From NCBI GenBank assembly GCA_965112965.1, contig CBCOTE010000019.1:186001-250000 (forward strand): DNA of 64,000 nucleotides, given 5' to 3'. Below, piece by piece: positions 49,401 through 59,500 of this stretch. The stretch comes from CBCOTE01 sp965112965 (GTDB lineage Bacteria > Desulfobacterota > Desulfovibrionia > Desulfovibrionales > Desulfovibrionaceae). Position 1 is the stretch's first letter; each line of letters begins with the position of its first letter. The position numbers were made by a program, and so were the translations under genes. The notes under the pieces were generated by a model. The model made no database searches, had not been told where the DNA came from, and worked only from the letters and a program-made list of their open reading frames with translations.

Positions 49401-51893
49401 GGCGCTGGTAATGAATTGGCCGGATTCAAATGTAATTTAAAGACCTGAACTGTAGACGGTCTCGATACCTGCAGTCTAGCCACTGATCTTACTGTATACC
49501 GAGTCTTGGCTGTCTTGTTTCGCGTCTGGCAATGCTGTGAGCGTTTTATTCTGACTTTACGTGGTTCACTCTTGAGGTCGATCCGGCCAAGTTCAACGCG
49601 GCTGGAAGCAACCATTAGCGTGCTAGCCGGCTTATATCTTTGGCCGCAGTTCATATCGTCAATATGTTTCGGCCTTAGAGGTTTTGACGACTACTTAGGC
49701 TTGGGAGGTCTCGCAGCCTTTCATTTAAATCTAGGGCTGGAGCAAACCAAGAAAGTACTATGCCGGCTTACCTCGCCAACTTTTTTTGCGTCACAACGAT
49801 ATAGATGTCGCTACGGGTCTATTCTGTTACCTCTGTGCTGACTACTCCCAGTTGGACGTTCTGGAGAACTGCCACAAAAAAAGACCTCGGTCTGTCCCTC
49901 TGTCCCTTCTCCTTATCCAATCGTTGCTTGAGCTTATTGGATTCTCTGACTCTGACAATAGGGCTCACCATTTTTATTTGGATGATCTTTATACAACGTA
50001 TGGAGGAGTACAGTCTGGCTTTATTGGCCGATATGGACAACACATTGGCCTAAAAATTTCTGAGCATGTACGAGACACGGGCTGGTTTTAAATGGCTAGC
50101 GGTTTGTTCGAATTTGGTTACATTAGCTTGAAAACTGGTGAAACTGATGAGGTATTACAGGCTGTTCGGTGTTGTTTTAAGACCTCCTTAGAGTATATCT
50201 TCGGCCTTATCTGACTAGGCTAGATTTATGAGTCTAGTATCCGATTGACTTAGGCCGTGAGGTAGGATCATAGCGTCGGATACCTAAGGGATCAGGCCGT
50301 GACGTTATAAGGTGCCTTGTCTCTCAACTTACTGGCGCGCACTTGCTTTGGCTTTGATGCGGCGAAGATCAGCAGATCATCGAGATACTGGCCTGACAGA
50401 GCGTGTCTCTAGAATCTGAAAAAAACTATTTTGGGTCGAGATGTCGGGCCTTAAAATCGCTGGCAAGTATAGCGAGGTCCATATTACTATTGCTCAGGCC
50501 TCAATCCTCTAAGCTAGGATGTTCCGGTCCGTTCTATTCTTTCTCTTGGATTGACACGATAAGAGTTGAGATTTCTTCTGAGTAGTTCATTATTACCAAT
50601 GTCGGTATTTTTTTCTTTGTTGGTGTGGCTCTATAATATTATGATTCTGGAGCGACCTAAAGTCTGGGAGTGCAATTTATCCGCTGTTGTGGACCTTCTC
50701 CACTTGGACTGTCTTGGATAACCTGCGTAGTTGACTTCTTGTCGGAGCATAATTTTTTAGATTAGGTGATTTATTATGGCTGCGACATGTCCTTGCTCTA
50801 TTGCAATAGGGAAGAACGTAATTTGTTTCTAGTCTTTTTTGATTCGGTATTTTTTTTGGAGAACAATCCTTCTGACTTTATCTAATGGTACTGGGAGTAG
50901 AATATTCTTTTATCATATCCGACTGTTACTGTTGTGCTGAAGTTAGCGTTCGCTCCGGTTTCTTCCATGATATTTCGTCCGGCAGTCTGTTCTTCGCGTG
51001 ATGTCTCATCGTAAGGGTCCGTCACCTTAAATATTTGTTATGATGGTATCAGTCCCAGGTCTTGGTAAGTTCAATGTAAGCGTCGGTTCTGTAAATTTAC
51101 CTTGCGGTAATAATATTTAATCGATTTTTCGTTTATATTCAGTAAAATAGGTTAGAATAGTGTCTCTGGTCTCAGTCGATAAAGAGGTGGGCCATGGATT
51201 GCAGCGAAAGTTAGTGTGCATCGTTAGCATATGTATTATTTTGGATCCGTATGGTCCTGAACATGTATGATCAAAGTAATAGTCAAACCGCAGTCTTAGG
51301 CCGCGTCATTCAGTTAACTCCGGTCTTCGTTCAGTTTCAAGATTTCTGTTAGCCTCAGCAGTTTGCGGAGTACTTCTATATCGCTACGGATGACCATATC
51401 TATCGCCCTACGTAAAAAAAATGATATATGTTTGAGAATTCGTATTGGAGGTCTTGCTGTTCTTCGAACAGACCTGATTAATTTAAGTTTTTACATACTT
51501 ACCGCAAAGATTAAGGCCGGTAGTAACAAAGTCATTGATTTGAATCCAGGTTTAGCAGCTATGGTTTTTTTTGTTCGACGTGATTTACTGCTCATCTGAA
51601 GTTTTATTTTTTTATTTTGGTTGAGCTGACGCTGAGAACCTCTGACTTGAGGGGGTGGGGTCGGACATGTCTGAGCGGCTATCAAAACAAATACGAACTG
51701 ACATAGACATCAGAAAAAAATGAAATTATGTATTGACATTATGAGAAATTATTGACAATATAAAAATAATATGAACCGATAAGTTGGGCCTGGCGGTACA
51801 ACAGGACTATAGATCTTAGGCGCGTTGGAAGTAGGTATAGCGCCAGATATCCAAGCCCCCGAGGTTGTTTTTTGTCAGGATGGAGTAGCCATA
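46452..51893. other. 5.4-kb decayed region, no gene recognised
   Basis: The longest gene-free stretch between functional blocks. Fragments near 49850-50170 (plus) have residual coding character with a TPR-like piece (LFEFGYISLKTGETDEVLQA), but no family can be named. The part upstream of folC does not show accD, its frequent neighbour. Dense A/T runs. The open frame before tolQ from 51825 begins with a TTG and is not the likely start. Confidence 0.5.
51733..51772 (+). promoter_or_regulatory. Possible promoter region upstream of tolQ
   Basis: Two TTGACA boxes, 51733-51738 and 51752-51757, each a perfect -35 consensus, sit in AT-rich DNA about 140 bases before tolQ. The first is followed after 17 bases by CAATAT, a weak -10. 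No good -10 fits the second. A promoter is plausible here but not proved. Confidence 0.3.
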
Positions 51894-52580
51894 ATGCCAC
51901 AGATGAACTATTTTATGATGGTCGCCCAGGCTACACTGCCCGTGCAGATCGTGTTGGGGCTTCTAGTGTGTATGTCTTTAGTGAGTTGGAGCATTATTTT
52001 TATTAAGTTTTGTTCTTTGGGAGCGGCTAAGCGTGACACCAAACGGGATATGGATTCCTTCCAGGAGGCGCAAGGTCTGCATAGTGCTATTGAGGTCATG
52101 GGCCGTGATTTGCGCTCTCCTGCCTATCGGGTGGCCGCAGAGGCCGTCAGCGAGCTAAACCGCTTTGATGACATTGATACAGGTAACCGCGACTGCTTTG
52201 AGACAGTCAAAGAGAATCTGCGCCGGGCCCTAAAGCGTGGTGTTAGCAAGGAGATCGCCCAAATGTCAGCTTCACTCTCTTTTTTAGCCACCTGCGCCAA
52301 TGCTGCACCCTTTATTGGTCTATTTGGTACGGTGTGGGGCATTATGCATTCATTTCACACTATCGGCAATATGAAGGCCGCAGCATTGGCGCAGGTGGCG
52401 CCAGGCATCTCCGAGGCATTAATAGCTACAGCTATCGGACTGGCTGTAGCTATTCCTAGTACGGTGGCTTATAACTATTTTATGGGTATATTGGCCGCTA
52501 TTGAAGCTGATTTAGTTAACTTTGCCGGCGTGTTTCTTAATCGTGTACAACGTGAGTTACCCAAGATTGTGCAAGATTAG
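51894..52580 (+). CDS. tolQ: TolQ proton channel subunit
   Basis: About 228 residues with three membrane helices: near the N-terminus (VQIVLGLLVCMSLVSWSIIF), and two in the conserved MotA/TolQ/ExbB domain (CANAAPFIGLFGTVWGIMHS and EALIATAIGLAVAIPSTVAY). The motifs GLFGTVWG and A.P.ISEAL.aTa.GL.vAIPA.. are characteristic. TolQ with TolR uses the proton gradient to drive TolA, tightening the envelope during division. The start ATG at 51894 (MPQMNYFMMV) follows GGATGGAG; a TTG-started extension from 51825 is unlikely. First gene of tolQRAB-pal. Confidence 0.94.
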   Translation: MPQMNYFMMVAQATLPVQIVLGLLVCMSLVSWSIIFIKFCSLGAAKRDTKRDMDSFQEAQGLHSAIEVMGRDLRSPAYRVAAEAVSELNRFDDIDTGNRDCFETVKENLRRALKRGVSKEIAQMSASLSFLATCANAAPFIGLFGTVWGIMHSFHTIGNMKAAALAQVAPGISEALIATAIGLAVAIPSTVAYNYFMGILAAIEADLVNFAGVFLNRVQRELPKIVQD

Positions 52581-52610
52581 TTGTATCTTTTGCATATTTG
52601 GAGTCTAGCT

Positions 52611-53087
52611 ATGGCCGTGAATCTTAAGCATAACGGATTAACTGCTGAAATTAACGTTACGCCTTTTGTGGACGTTATGCTAGTGCTACTTATTATTTTC
52701 ATGGTCACTGCCCCTATGCTTACTCAAGGTTTGGAAGTGGATCTGCCCCAGACTCGCACCGTGGAGGCTCTACCTATAGGGGCCGACCATATGGTCCTTA
52801 CCGTGGGTAAGGACGGTAGTATGGCCTTAGATGAGTATCAGGTGACTTTAGAAACTCTCCAGCCTCAGGTGAAACAGAACGTAGTAGACAAAAAGAAACA
52901 GCTATTTATACGTGCTGATCGGGATGTGGCCTACGGCATCGTAGTGCGTGTGATGGGCCTTCTTAAGGAAGTCAGTGTGGACCGGCTGGGCATAGTTGCC
53001 GAGTCCGAATTTCAGACTGAGGTATCCAAGTCGGTAGCCCCGGCGGCTACTCAGCTGGAGAAGAAGGCTCCGGTCCGTAAACTCTGA
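52611..53087 (+). CDS. tolR: TolR / ExbD-family protein
   Basis: About 158 residues: one N-terminal membrane helix with the essential Asp in INVTPFVDVMLVLLIIFMVT, then a periplasmic domain with LEVDLPQTRT and IRADRDVAYGIVVRVMGLLK, all typical for TolR. It forms the proton channel with TolQ. Start ATG at 52611 follows TTGGAG; the frame is open back to 52581 directly after tolQ. A C-terminal Lys/Ala-rich extension of about 25 residues follows the family domain. Confidence 0.94.
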   Translation: MAVNLKHNGLTAEINVTPFVDVMLVLLIIFMVTAPMLTQGLEVDLPQTRTVEALPIGADHMVLTVGKDGSMALDEYQVTLETLQPQVKQNVVDKKKQLFIRADRDVAYGIVVRVMGLLKEVSVDRLGIVAESEFQTEVSKSVAPAATQLEKKAPVRKL

Positions 53088-53110
53088 GGCTGTGTGGTGC
53101 CCTCTAAGGC

Positions 53111-54103
53111 GTGGATGCCTGGCTAATGCGTATTTTTTTTGGTTTGATCTATTCTTTATTTCTACACGTGGTTATTTTTACCTTTACGTGGTTATGGTCG
53201 GTGCACAATCCCATCAAGCCGATTATGCTCAATACGCCTCTTTACTATGTGGATTTGGTGGGCTTGCCGGACCAGCCCCCTGGGCCTGAAGGCAAATTAT
53301 TTAGCCATATGGCCCTATCTCAATTGCAGAATTTCAGTCCGCCTATTTCTGGCCCGGAAGAGATAGTTAAGGCATTTACACCTACGCCTATACCTACGCC
53401 TACACCTACAGCCGAATCTAAGCCTGTTGCTCAGGTCGAGATACATAAAACCGAAATCAAAATGCAGCCTAAGGTTGAAGCGGTCAAATTATTGGATGTC
53501 AAGGATATAGGTTCTAAAAAGGATGAACACAGTAAGCCCAAATTTAAGGATGTCACAGAGGTTAAGGAAATAAAAAAGTCTGCAGATAAGGTGGAAGGTA
53601 AGTCCATGGGTAAGTCTGATGACGTTGCTCCGGTTAAAGTCGAATTCAGTCGAGAACAGATTTTGACTGAAGCTCTTAAATCCGTTAGAGGCAGCGCTGA
53701 GCTCGGCATCCAAGAGCGTAAGATTGTTGGCAGTGCTTTATCCTCAGTGCGTTCTTTATTGGAAATTCAGGTCGTGGAAAATAACTCCGGCTATGGTGGT
53801 GGGAGTGGTGGTAGTTCGGCTGAAATAGCTTACCTACACGCCGTCACCCAGATTATTAAGAATAATTGGAGTTTTTCCAATCTTGACCATATCCATGCTG
53901 TGGCCCAAGTGCAGGTGCGTATAGATTCAACGGGTCAGATCCTCGATTTTTTTCTCAAAGGTACATCCGGTTATATTGATTTCGATGCCTCAGCCATGAA
54001 GGCTCTAGTGTTGACACAGCAACTCCAGGGGCTGCCGCCGCCGCCTACCTTGAATGTCCAAATATTTGTACTTAATTTTAACTCACAGGAAGCAGGACGT
54101 TAG
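53111..54103 (+). CDS. tolA: TolA/TonB-like envelope-spanning protein
   Basis: About 330 residues: an N-terminal membrane helix (FFGLIYSLFLHVVIFTFTWL), a Pro/Thr run (TPTPIPTPTPT), a Lys/Glu-rich stalk, and a C-terminal globular domain (YLHAVTQIIKNNWSF, AQVQVRIDSTGQILDFFLK, FDASAMKALV) of TonB/TolA C type. It links TolQR to TolB and Pal. Start is GTG 53111 (AAGG just upstream) or ATG 53126. A T8 run at 53133-53140 lies in the frame right after the start. Its stalk is much shorter than in E. coli TolA. Confidence 0.88.
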   Translation: MDAWLMRIFFGLIYSLFLHVVIFTFTWLWSVHNPIKPIMLNTPLYYVDLVGLPDQPPGPEGKLFSHMALSQLQNFSPPISGPEEIVKAFTPTPIPTPTPTAESKPVAQVEIHKTEIKMQPKVEAVKLLDVKDIGSKKDEHSKPKFKDVTEVKEIKKSADKVEGKSMGKSDDVAPVKVEFSREQILTEALKSVRGSAELGIQERKIVGSALSSVRSLLEIQVVENNSGYGGGSGGSSAEIAYLHAVTQIIKNNWSFSNLDHIHAVAQVQVRIDSTGQILDFFLKGTSGYIDFDASAMKALVLTQQLQGLPPPPTLNVQIFVLNFNSQEAGR

Positions 54104-54107
54104 CCTG

Positions 54108-55496
54108 ATGTCACGTACTCGTGTCGCCTATTTGTCGACCCTGGCCTTTTGCCTAGCTTTGGGTACCAGCTTGGCTGCTGTCTCGTCTTTGGCAACAGTT
54201 CAGGCCCCTGAATATTCTTTTACAGCATTTTCAGACCCCACAACCTCCATGTCCTCTACCGCTTTTGGGGCTCCACAAAAAATGTTTTCAGCCGATATTT
54301 ATGGACCAGGGCGGAGACAAGTACGTGTGGCATTGGCTGCGCCTGTCAATTTTAACGGTACCGACAGTTCATCTGTAAGTCAACACTTGAACGATCAGAT
54401 CGTCCACAACCTTAGTTTTCTGCCTATAATGACTGTTATCCCGTACAATGCTATTCTTGGCGGTATCCGTATATCTGGACCTACTCGTGAACTTATAGAT
54501 TTTCGTCGTTTTCAGCTTGCTGGCGCTGATCTAGTTATCACCGCAGGCTGGATAGATAAAAATGTAGAGTTGCGTGTTTTCGAGGCTTTTACTACTCGTA
54601 TGATTGTGGGTAAATCCTACAAAGATGTGGCTAATGCCCAAGTCTTTGAGATTGCAGATCGCTTCTGTGCTGCCCTCTTGGAAGCCCTCACCGGCCACGG
54701 CGAGTTTTTCCGCTCTACTTTAGCTTTTATTCGGCCAGGTGGCCCTAAGGGTTCCAGCGCTCTATGTACGGTTAAACCTACTGGGCGTGATCTGCGTATC
54801 CTCACTGCCGTTAAGGGTTATATTCTTTCTCCCGGCTGGTCCTCCGACGCTCGGCTTATTTGCTATACTCAGATTGACGATCGTTATCACCAGCTTGGCA
54901 TTTTTGACCGCTTCTCTGGCAATGTGAAGCTTTTTAAATTTCCGGGCAACAATATTATTGGCCCTACCTTTACTCCGACCGGCCAGGTTGCGGTCAGTCT
55001 TATCCAGGGCAAGGACCCTAATATATACTTGCTTGACGGTAACTATAAACTTTCTCGTCCCTTGGTCTTCAACCCCGGCATAAACGTCTCTGCTGACTTT
55101 GATCGCACTGGCGGTAAGATGGTTTATGTCTCCGATTGTACTGGTAAGCCACAAATTTATCTTACTGATGGTGGCGAGGGCAAACGCATAACTGGTGGTT
55201 CCTACGACACAGACCCTTCTTTGGCTCCGGATGGCAATGCAGTGGTCTTCGCCCGCCGCGTGGCTGATGGCTTTCGTATTTTCTTTTTAGATTTGACCAA
55301 CGGCATGGAGCAGCAGATTTCTGGTGGTCCAGGCAACGACGAAACTCCAGTTTTTTGTCCTGACGGTTTTTTTGTGGCTTATTCCCGAGGTGGCTCCAAG
55401 CTTTATCTTACTACCCGTCATGGTGACCAAGCTGTAGAAATTCCAATTAACGGTGCTGCCAGTTTCCCTAGCTGGGGGTTGACGGAACGGCCTTAA
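54108..55496 (+). CDS. tolB: TolB periplasmic beta-propeller protein
   Basis: About 462 residues with a signal peptide (LSTLAFCLALGTSLAAVSSL). The N-terminal domain is followed by PD40-type propeller blades, for example SPGWSSDARLICYTQIDD, FDRTGGKMVYVSDCTGKPQI, and DPSLAPDGNAVVFARRVADG. TolB binds Pal and TolA in the periplasm. Start ATG 54108 lies 5 bases after the tolA stop and is preceded by AGGA. The open frame from 54054 overlaps tolA and is not the true start. Frame intact. Confidence 0.95.
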   Translation: MSRTRVAYLSTLAFCLALGTSLAAVSSLATVQAPEYSFTAFSDPTTSMSSTAFGAPQKMFSADIYGPGRRQVRVALAAPVNFNGTDSSSVSQHLNDQIVHNLSFLPIMTVIPYNAILGGIRISGPTRELIDFRRFQLAGADLVITAGWIDKNVELRVFEAFTTRMIVGKSYKDVANAQVFEIADRFCAALLEALTGHGEFFRSTLAFIRPGGPKGSSALCTVKPTGRDLRILTAVKGYILSPGWSSDARLICYTQIDDRYHQLGIFDRFSGNVKLFKFPGNNIIGPTFTPTGQVAVSLIQGKDPNIYLLDGNYKLSRPLVFNPGINVSADFDRTGGKMVYVSDCTGKPQIYLTDGGEGKRITGGSYDTDPSLAPDGNAVVFARRVADGFRIFFLDLTNGMEQQISGGPGNDETPVFCPDGFFVAYSRGGSKLYLTTRHGDQAVEIPINGAASFPSWGLTERP

Positions 55497-55636
55497 GGAG
55501 ACATAGGGAGCAGACCTGGTATATCTGTATTTGTTTTGGCGGCAAATTTAATGTTGGAGAAAATTTTTGATTGCGTCAGCGGCGTGGCAACACCTTGAGG
55601 GATCAATTTTTTTTAAGGAATTACAGATCTTGACAA

Positions 55637-55672
55637 GGTGGGTAGCCGGAGTATACGCCCACCCATGTTTTT
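55637..55672 (+). terminator. Possible weak terminator between tolB and pal
   Basis: GGTGGG (55637-55642) pairs with CCCACC (55658-55663), and TTTTT follows at 55668-55672. Only six base pairs and a 15-base loop, so it would be partial. Confidence 0.35.
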
Positions 55673-55711
55673 AATACCCACTTGTCTGATGAAAAGCCTT
55701 TGGTGGAGGCG

Positions 55712-55725
55712 CGTGGATATCCACG
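55712..55725. promoter_or_regulatory. 14-bp perfect palindrome upstream of pal
   Basis: CGTGGATATCCACG lies 70 bases before the pal start, in the 298-base gap that separates pal from tolB. It could be an operator or simply a chance symmetry. Confidence 0.3.
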
Positions 55726-55794
55726 AAGACGAGTGAGCTATTTTTGCAGCCCCGCTGCAAGCATAAAGCAAAAGCAATAAGGAGGACGGAAGGC

Positions 55795-56289
55795 ATGAAA
55801 GTAGTGAAATGGTATTTGTTAATGTTTATGTTGTGTCTGGCACTGGGTTCGGGTTACGGCTGCTCAAAAAAAACTGTACCTAGCACTGGTCCTGAGGTCG
55901 GAGGTACGAGCGATGCTGAGTTAGCTGCCCGTCAGCTCGCCGAATCTGCTCGTTTAATTATGAGCGAAAAGGTCTATTTTGATTTTGATAAATATGACCT
56001 CAAGCCTGAAAGTCGAGCTATCTTGGATCGCAAGGCTAAAGTGCTTCGTGATAATCCGAAGATTAAGGTGCTTTTGGAAGGCCATTGTGATGAACGCGGC
56101 ACTCAGGAGTATAATCTTGCCTTGGGTGACCGCCGCGCTAAGGTATCCCATCAGTACCTTATTCGTGCTGGTGTCAATTCTACCCAACTCGAAACCGTTA
56201 GTTATGGAAAGGAACAGCCGGCCGTCCAGGGTCACAATGAGCAGTCTTGGGCCCTTAACCGTCGTGACGAGTTCCGCGCCGTCTGGTAA
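55795..56289 (+). CDS. pal: Pal peptidoglycan-associated lipoprotein
   Basis: A 164-residue OmpA-like lipoprotein. The signal peptide ends in a lipobox LGSGYGCS, after which Cys is lipidated. The C-terminal domain shows KVYFDFDKYDLKPESRAILD and the peptidoglycan-binding block VLLEGHCDERGTQEYNLALG then DRRA, with NRRDEF at the end. It anchors the outer membrane to peptidoglycan and binds TolB. Start ATG at 55795 follows AAGGAGGACGGAAGGC; a longer open frame from 55744 has no such site. An A8 run (55866-55873) lies directly after the lipobox. Last gene of the tol-pal cluster. Confidence 0.97.
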   Translation: MKVVKWYLLMFMLCLALGSGYGCSKKTVPSTGPEVGGTSDAELAARQLAESARLIMSEKVYFDFDKYDLKPESRAILDRKAKVLRDNPKIKVLLEGHCDERGTQEYNLALGDRRAKVSHQYLIRAGVNSTQLETVSYGKEQPAVQGHNEQSWALNRRDEFRAVW

Positions 56290-56307
56290 GTTGTATAACT
56301 ATATCGC

Positions 56308-56358
56308 CTCCACCACGTAAAAAGGGCGGCCATAGGCCGCCCTTTTTACGTGGTGGAG
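56308..56358. terminator. Perfect 24-bp stem terminator after pal
   Basis: Two perfectly complementary 24-base arms (56308-56331 and 56335-56358) flank the loop ATA. The arms hold an A5/T5 tract, so the RNA ends GC-rich stem then TTTTT on the plus strand, and equally on the minus strand. It should end tol-pal transcription in both directions. Confidence 0.92.
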
Positions 56359-59199
56359 TACTAATCCCTGGCGAACGCACTAGTATTTATCGGATTTTCC
56401 ACTACGCCCCTACGCGCACCTTGCTAGCCGCATCTATATCCTAGCATTTAATTATGTCTGCCCGCATACTATTTGTTTTATCTCGTGGCATAGCTGTGAT
56501 TAACGCTCACTGTTAATAATATTGATCGATGAAAAGTTTTATGTATTCATTTATTTACGTAATACCGTGTTTGCGCTGTATTTATGTTCATAACGGAATG
56601 CACTATATAGTCGGCTAAATGCTAACTAGTTGATGATTATGATCATTTTTTTATATTTTAAATTTTATCTGTTGTCACTATTTATTTTTATCCAAAAATG
56701 AATCTAAAATTAGAGATAAAGTCATGCTATATATGCTGGCTATTAATATATAACCGTAATCTACAAGATGGTAATATTAATAGTATTTTAGTTTATTTAT
56801 CAGCCAGAACGTATACAGCCATATGAATTTATTGCTGTCCATTATTTAGTGGTCACGTTCTAAGGGGCTCCTTGATGTCTTTTTTTGAGCTTTTTTTCTT
56901 TAAAATTTATGCACAGGTCGTCTAAACGTCATTGGTTTAATGTTCTATTGAGGTAGCAGACATATTTAATGTATAATATCTATAAATAATAAGAAATTAA
57001 GATACATCCTGGCTTTATCGTTGTCATAGAAGACAAAACGGATGTACTGTTACGACATTCAAACCATCAAGATAGCCATATTGGTCAATAACTTCAAGTA
57101 GAACATTATGAACATAAGAGAAATAAATAGTGTCATCGGAATATCATCAGTTCTTCATTTATGCGATGGCATATTTTGATCTAGTTCTTCTTGGTTTTAT
57201 ATAGATATCCCTGTCTTGCCGCGCACCGTCTACTCAAGGCCAAATTCACTAGCTATAATTACTAAGGTTTTCTATATTATTTTCTGTATGGACTAAAATT
57301 TGATTATTATGATTTTTCTTAGCGCTGTATTCGATATTTACATCAAGCTTATTCTTTATTCCATTGTGCGTTGTGCACTGCTTATAATTCAATGCTTTTA
57401 GATCTGCAAAATCAAAAAATCGCAATATGTTTAGAAACTTATCTACTTGCATAATGGTGCCATTCGGAATATCTATATTATCACTAGTGAAATTAGTTCA
57501 GTATTGTTATATTATATTTAAGTTTTTTTAGGTTCACCTTACCGATTTTTTATTATCTAGATAAATATTTTAACGATTTTTAGATCAAAAAAAATATTCT
57601 TTCGAGATACAGGAGTCTAGATAAATGTAATATTTACTAACTTTTATATATACTACGATAGCCCATATGGAAATCTTAATAGCCGAGGATTTTTTTGGCT
57701 GTCTCAGCGTTCTACGTATACGAAAAGTACCAGATATTGCAAGCTTTTATTCGTCGTAAGGGCTCTGGTGCATGCAGTTATGTGGCACCGTTATGATTCA
57801 TTGAACGTCATCTGTGCATTGTCTGACAATGCAGCCACTGAAGAAGTATCCATGCGGATACATTGCAAATGACTTTAACCGTCTAGAGGATAAAACAGTT
57901 TATCTCTTAGCTATGCATTCTTTGGGCAGCTAGGTAGTCAGTGAGACTTGTCTGGTACAAATAGCGTTCTTTAAAGGTGAGTCGATCCTGTTTAATATGG
58001 CAATTAGAGCGGTCGACATCGAAGTAGTTCTCCTAAAAGATATCTAAACCAGATAGATTTTCGTTATCGGTTTTACTAATTCTACAGACTATCTGTAGAC
58101 CAAAAAAAATGTACAATAATTCGCCTTTGGCTGGTAGTGAAGTCGAAGATGTAAAAGTTCTTTTTAGCCCCACGACACCATACATTTCGGCGTTTGTTTC
58201 ATTTTAGTGTGTCTAAGGCTAGTATATTATGGTAAATTTCATGTTCCCACCTCCTTGCACGAAGCTAGTATCGTCTGTAGAGATTTGCTTGTTCGATCTG
58301 CCACTAGGACATGTTATATGGCCAGAGCAATATGATAGGCAAAAAAATCACCTGCAGGGGTCTCCGCCACAGACTGTTATTGATTGATTCAGCCACCGTA
58401 TTTATCATGGTGGATAATATCCTTGGCTTTACGTAGCCTGGAGTTATCTTGTTCGTAGAGAACGTGGTGCGGGCATGATGCACGTGTCGTTTGCATTTCC
58501 TCCCTCACCACACCCTTGACCAGTCGCAGGAACAGTAGATGATGTGTAGACAGTTAAGTAACTATTTATATATTTGATGTATTTTGAAGCTGCTCGTTAG
58601 ATAGGTTGATGGAGTCCGTAATTAAACGCTTAGAAGTTAAGCTGCCAGGATGTTTATATACGCTCGTTTGGTCTGGTAAAAAAAGCAATACTGAAAATTT
58701 AAGTTCTAAACTAATAATTATAGAATATTGGTCGATTCAGACTTGTAACTTGAGTCTAATCACAGACTTTATCCAGGAACAAATAAAGGCTTAGGTTTAG
58801 TCGTTTAATAGCTGTGTAGTTGACACAGTTATTTTTTTATCGCAGAGTTTGTTTGAGTTCAGAAAAAAATGAAAACTTACGAAGAACCGAATGCATACCA
58901 GTTCTATATGCAAAAAATAAATTATATACATAGTATGGTAGATAATCGTCAAATACTTATACTTATTTTTATTAACCGAAGTACTGTAGCTAGTATTAGT
59001 CCTTGTGCTAGACTGGGTCCATTTGATCTAGAGGCATTGGTTGATTTGTAAAATAATTTATAGGTGTCTTGGCAGTATCTTTTTTTTGCATCGAGCTGAT
59101 GGGCTATTACTATAAGGTCTAGGTCATACGGGTGTGGTTAGAAAGGTTATATAGTCTATTTTAGGCAATTTTTCAAGGCAGCCGATAATAGTCCATGTT
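56359..59199. other. AT-rich region without recognisable genes
   Basis: Noticeably more AT-rich than the left part of the window. Short frames at 57249-57452 (minus), 58606-58794 and 58869-59051 (plus) match no family I know. Probably far-decayed genes. Confidence 0.55.
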
Positions 59200-59500
59200 C
59201 AGGCGCATGCATTTAACTATAGCCAGTCTGGTATAAATACCGTTCATTTTAATTTTAGATATTCTGGCAGTATGATATAGGCTCCGCGGTGTGGGAATTG
59301 ATGTATCACGCCATACAGGAAGCAGAAGGCCAGTAATTATTTCTGGACTAAACACCGGTTTTATTGTTATTGTCATTACTACTGAGATAGAAGATCTTAA
59401 AGAAGATTTCCAAAAAAATTTTGTTTTTTATAAACTAGATATGAGTATCGTGCTTGATGTTATTCATAAATTCCTTAAAGGTGCGGACGGTACAGTGGCA
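59200..59500 (+). pseudogene. Low-molecular-weight protein tyrosine phosphatase remnant
   Basis: A frame starting at 59291 reads VGIDVSRHTGSRRPVIISGL then NTGFIVIVITTEIEDLKEDF, matching GIDiS.HrsR.l...l....DlvltM...h...L...F of LMW-PTP/Wzb enzymes. Upstream, YSQSGINTV recalls the SAGi.t block. The N-terminal CxGNxCRSPMAE catalytic loop is not visible and stops break the rest. The assignment rests on about 40 residues. Confidence 0.45.
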
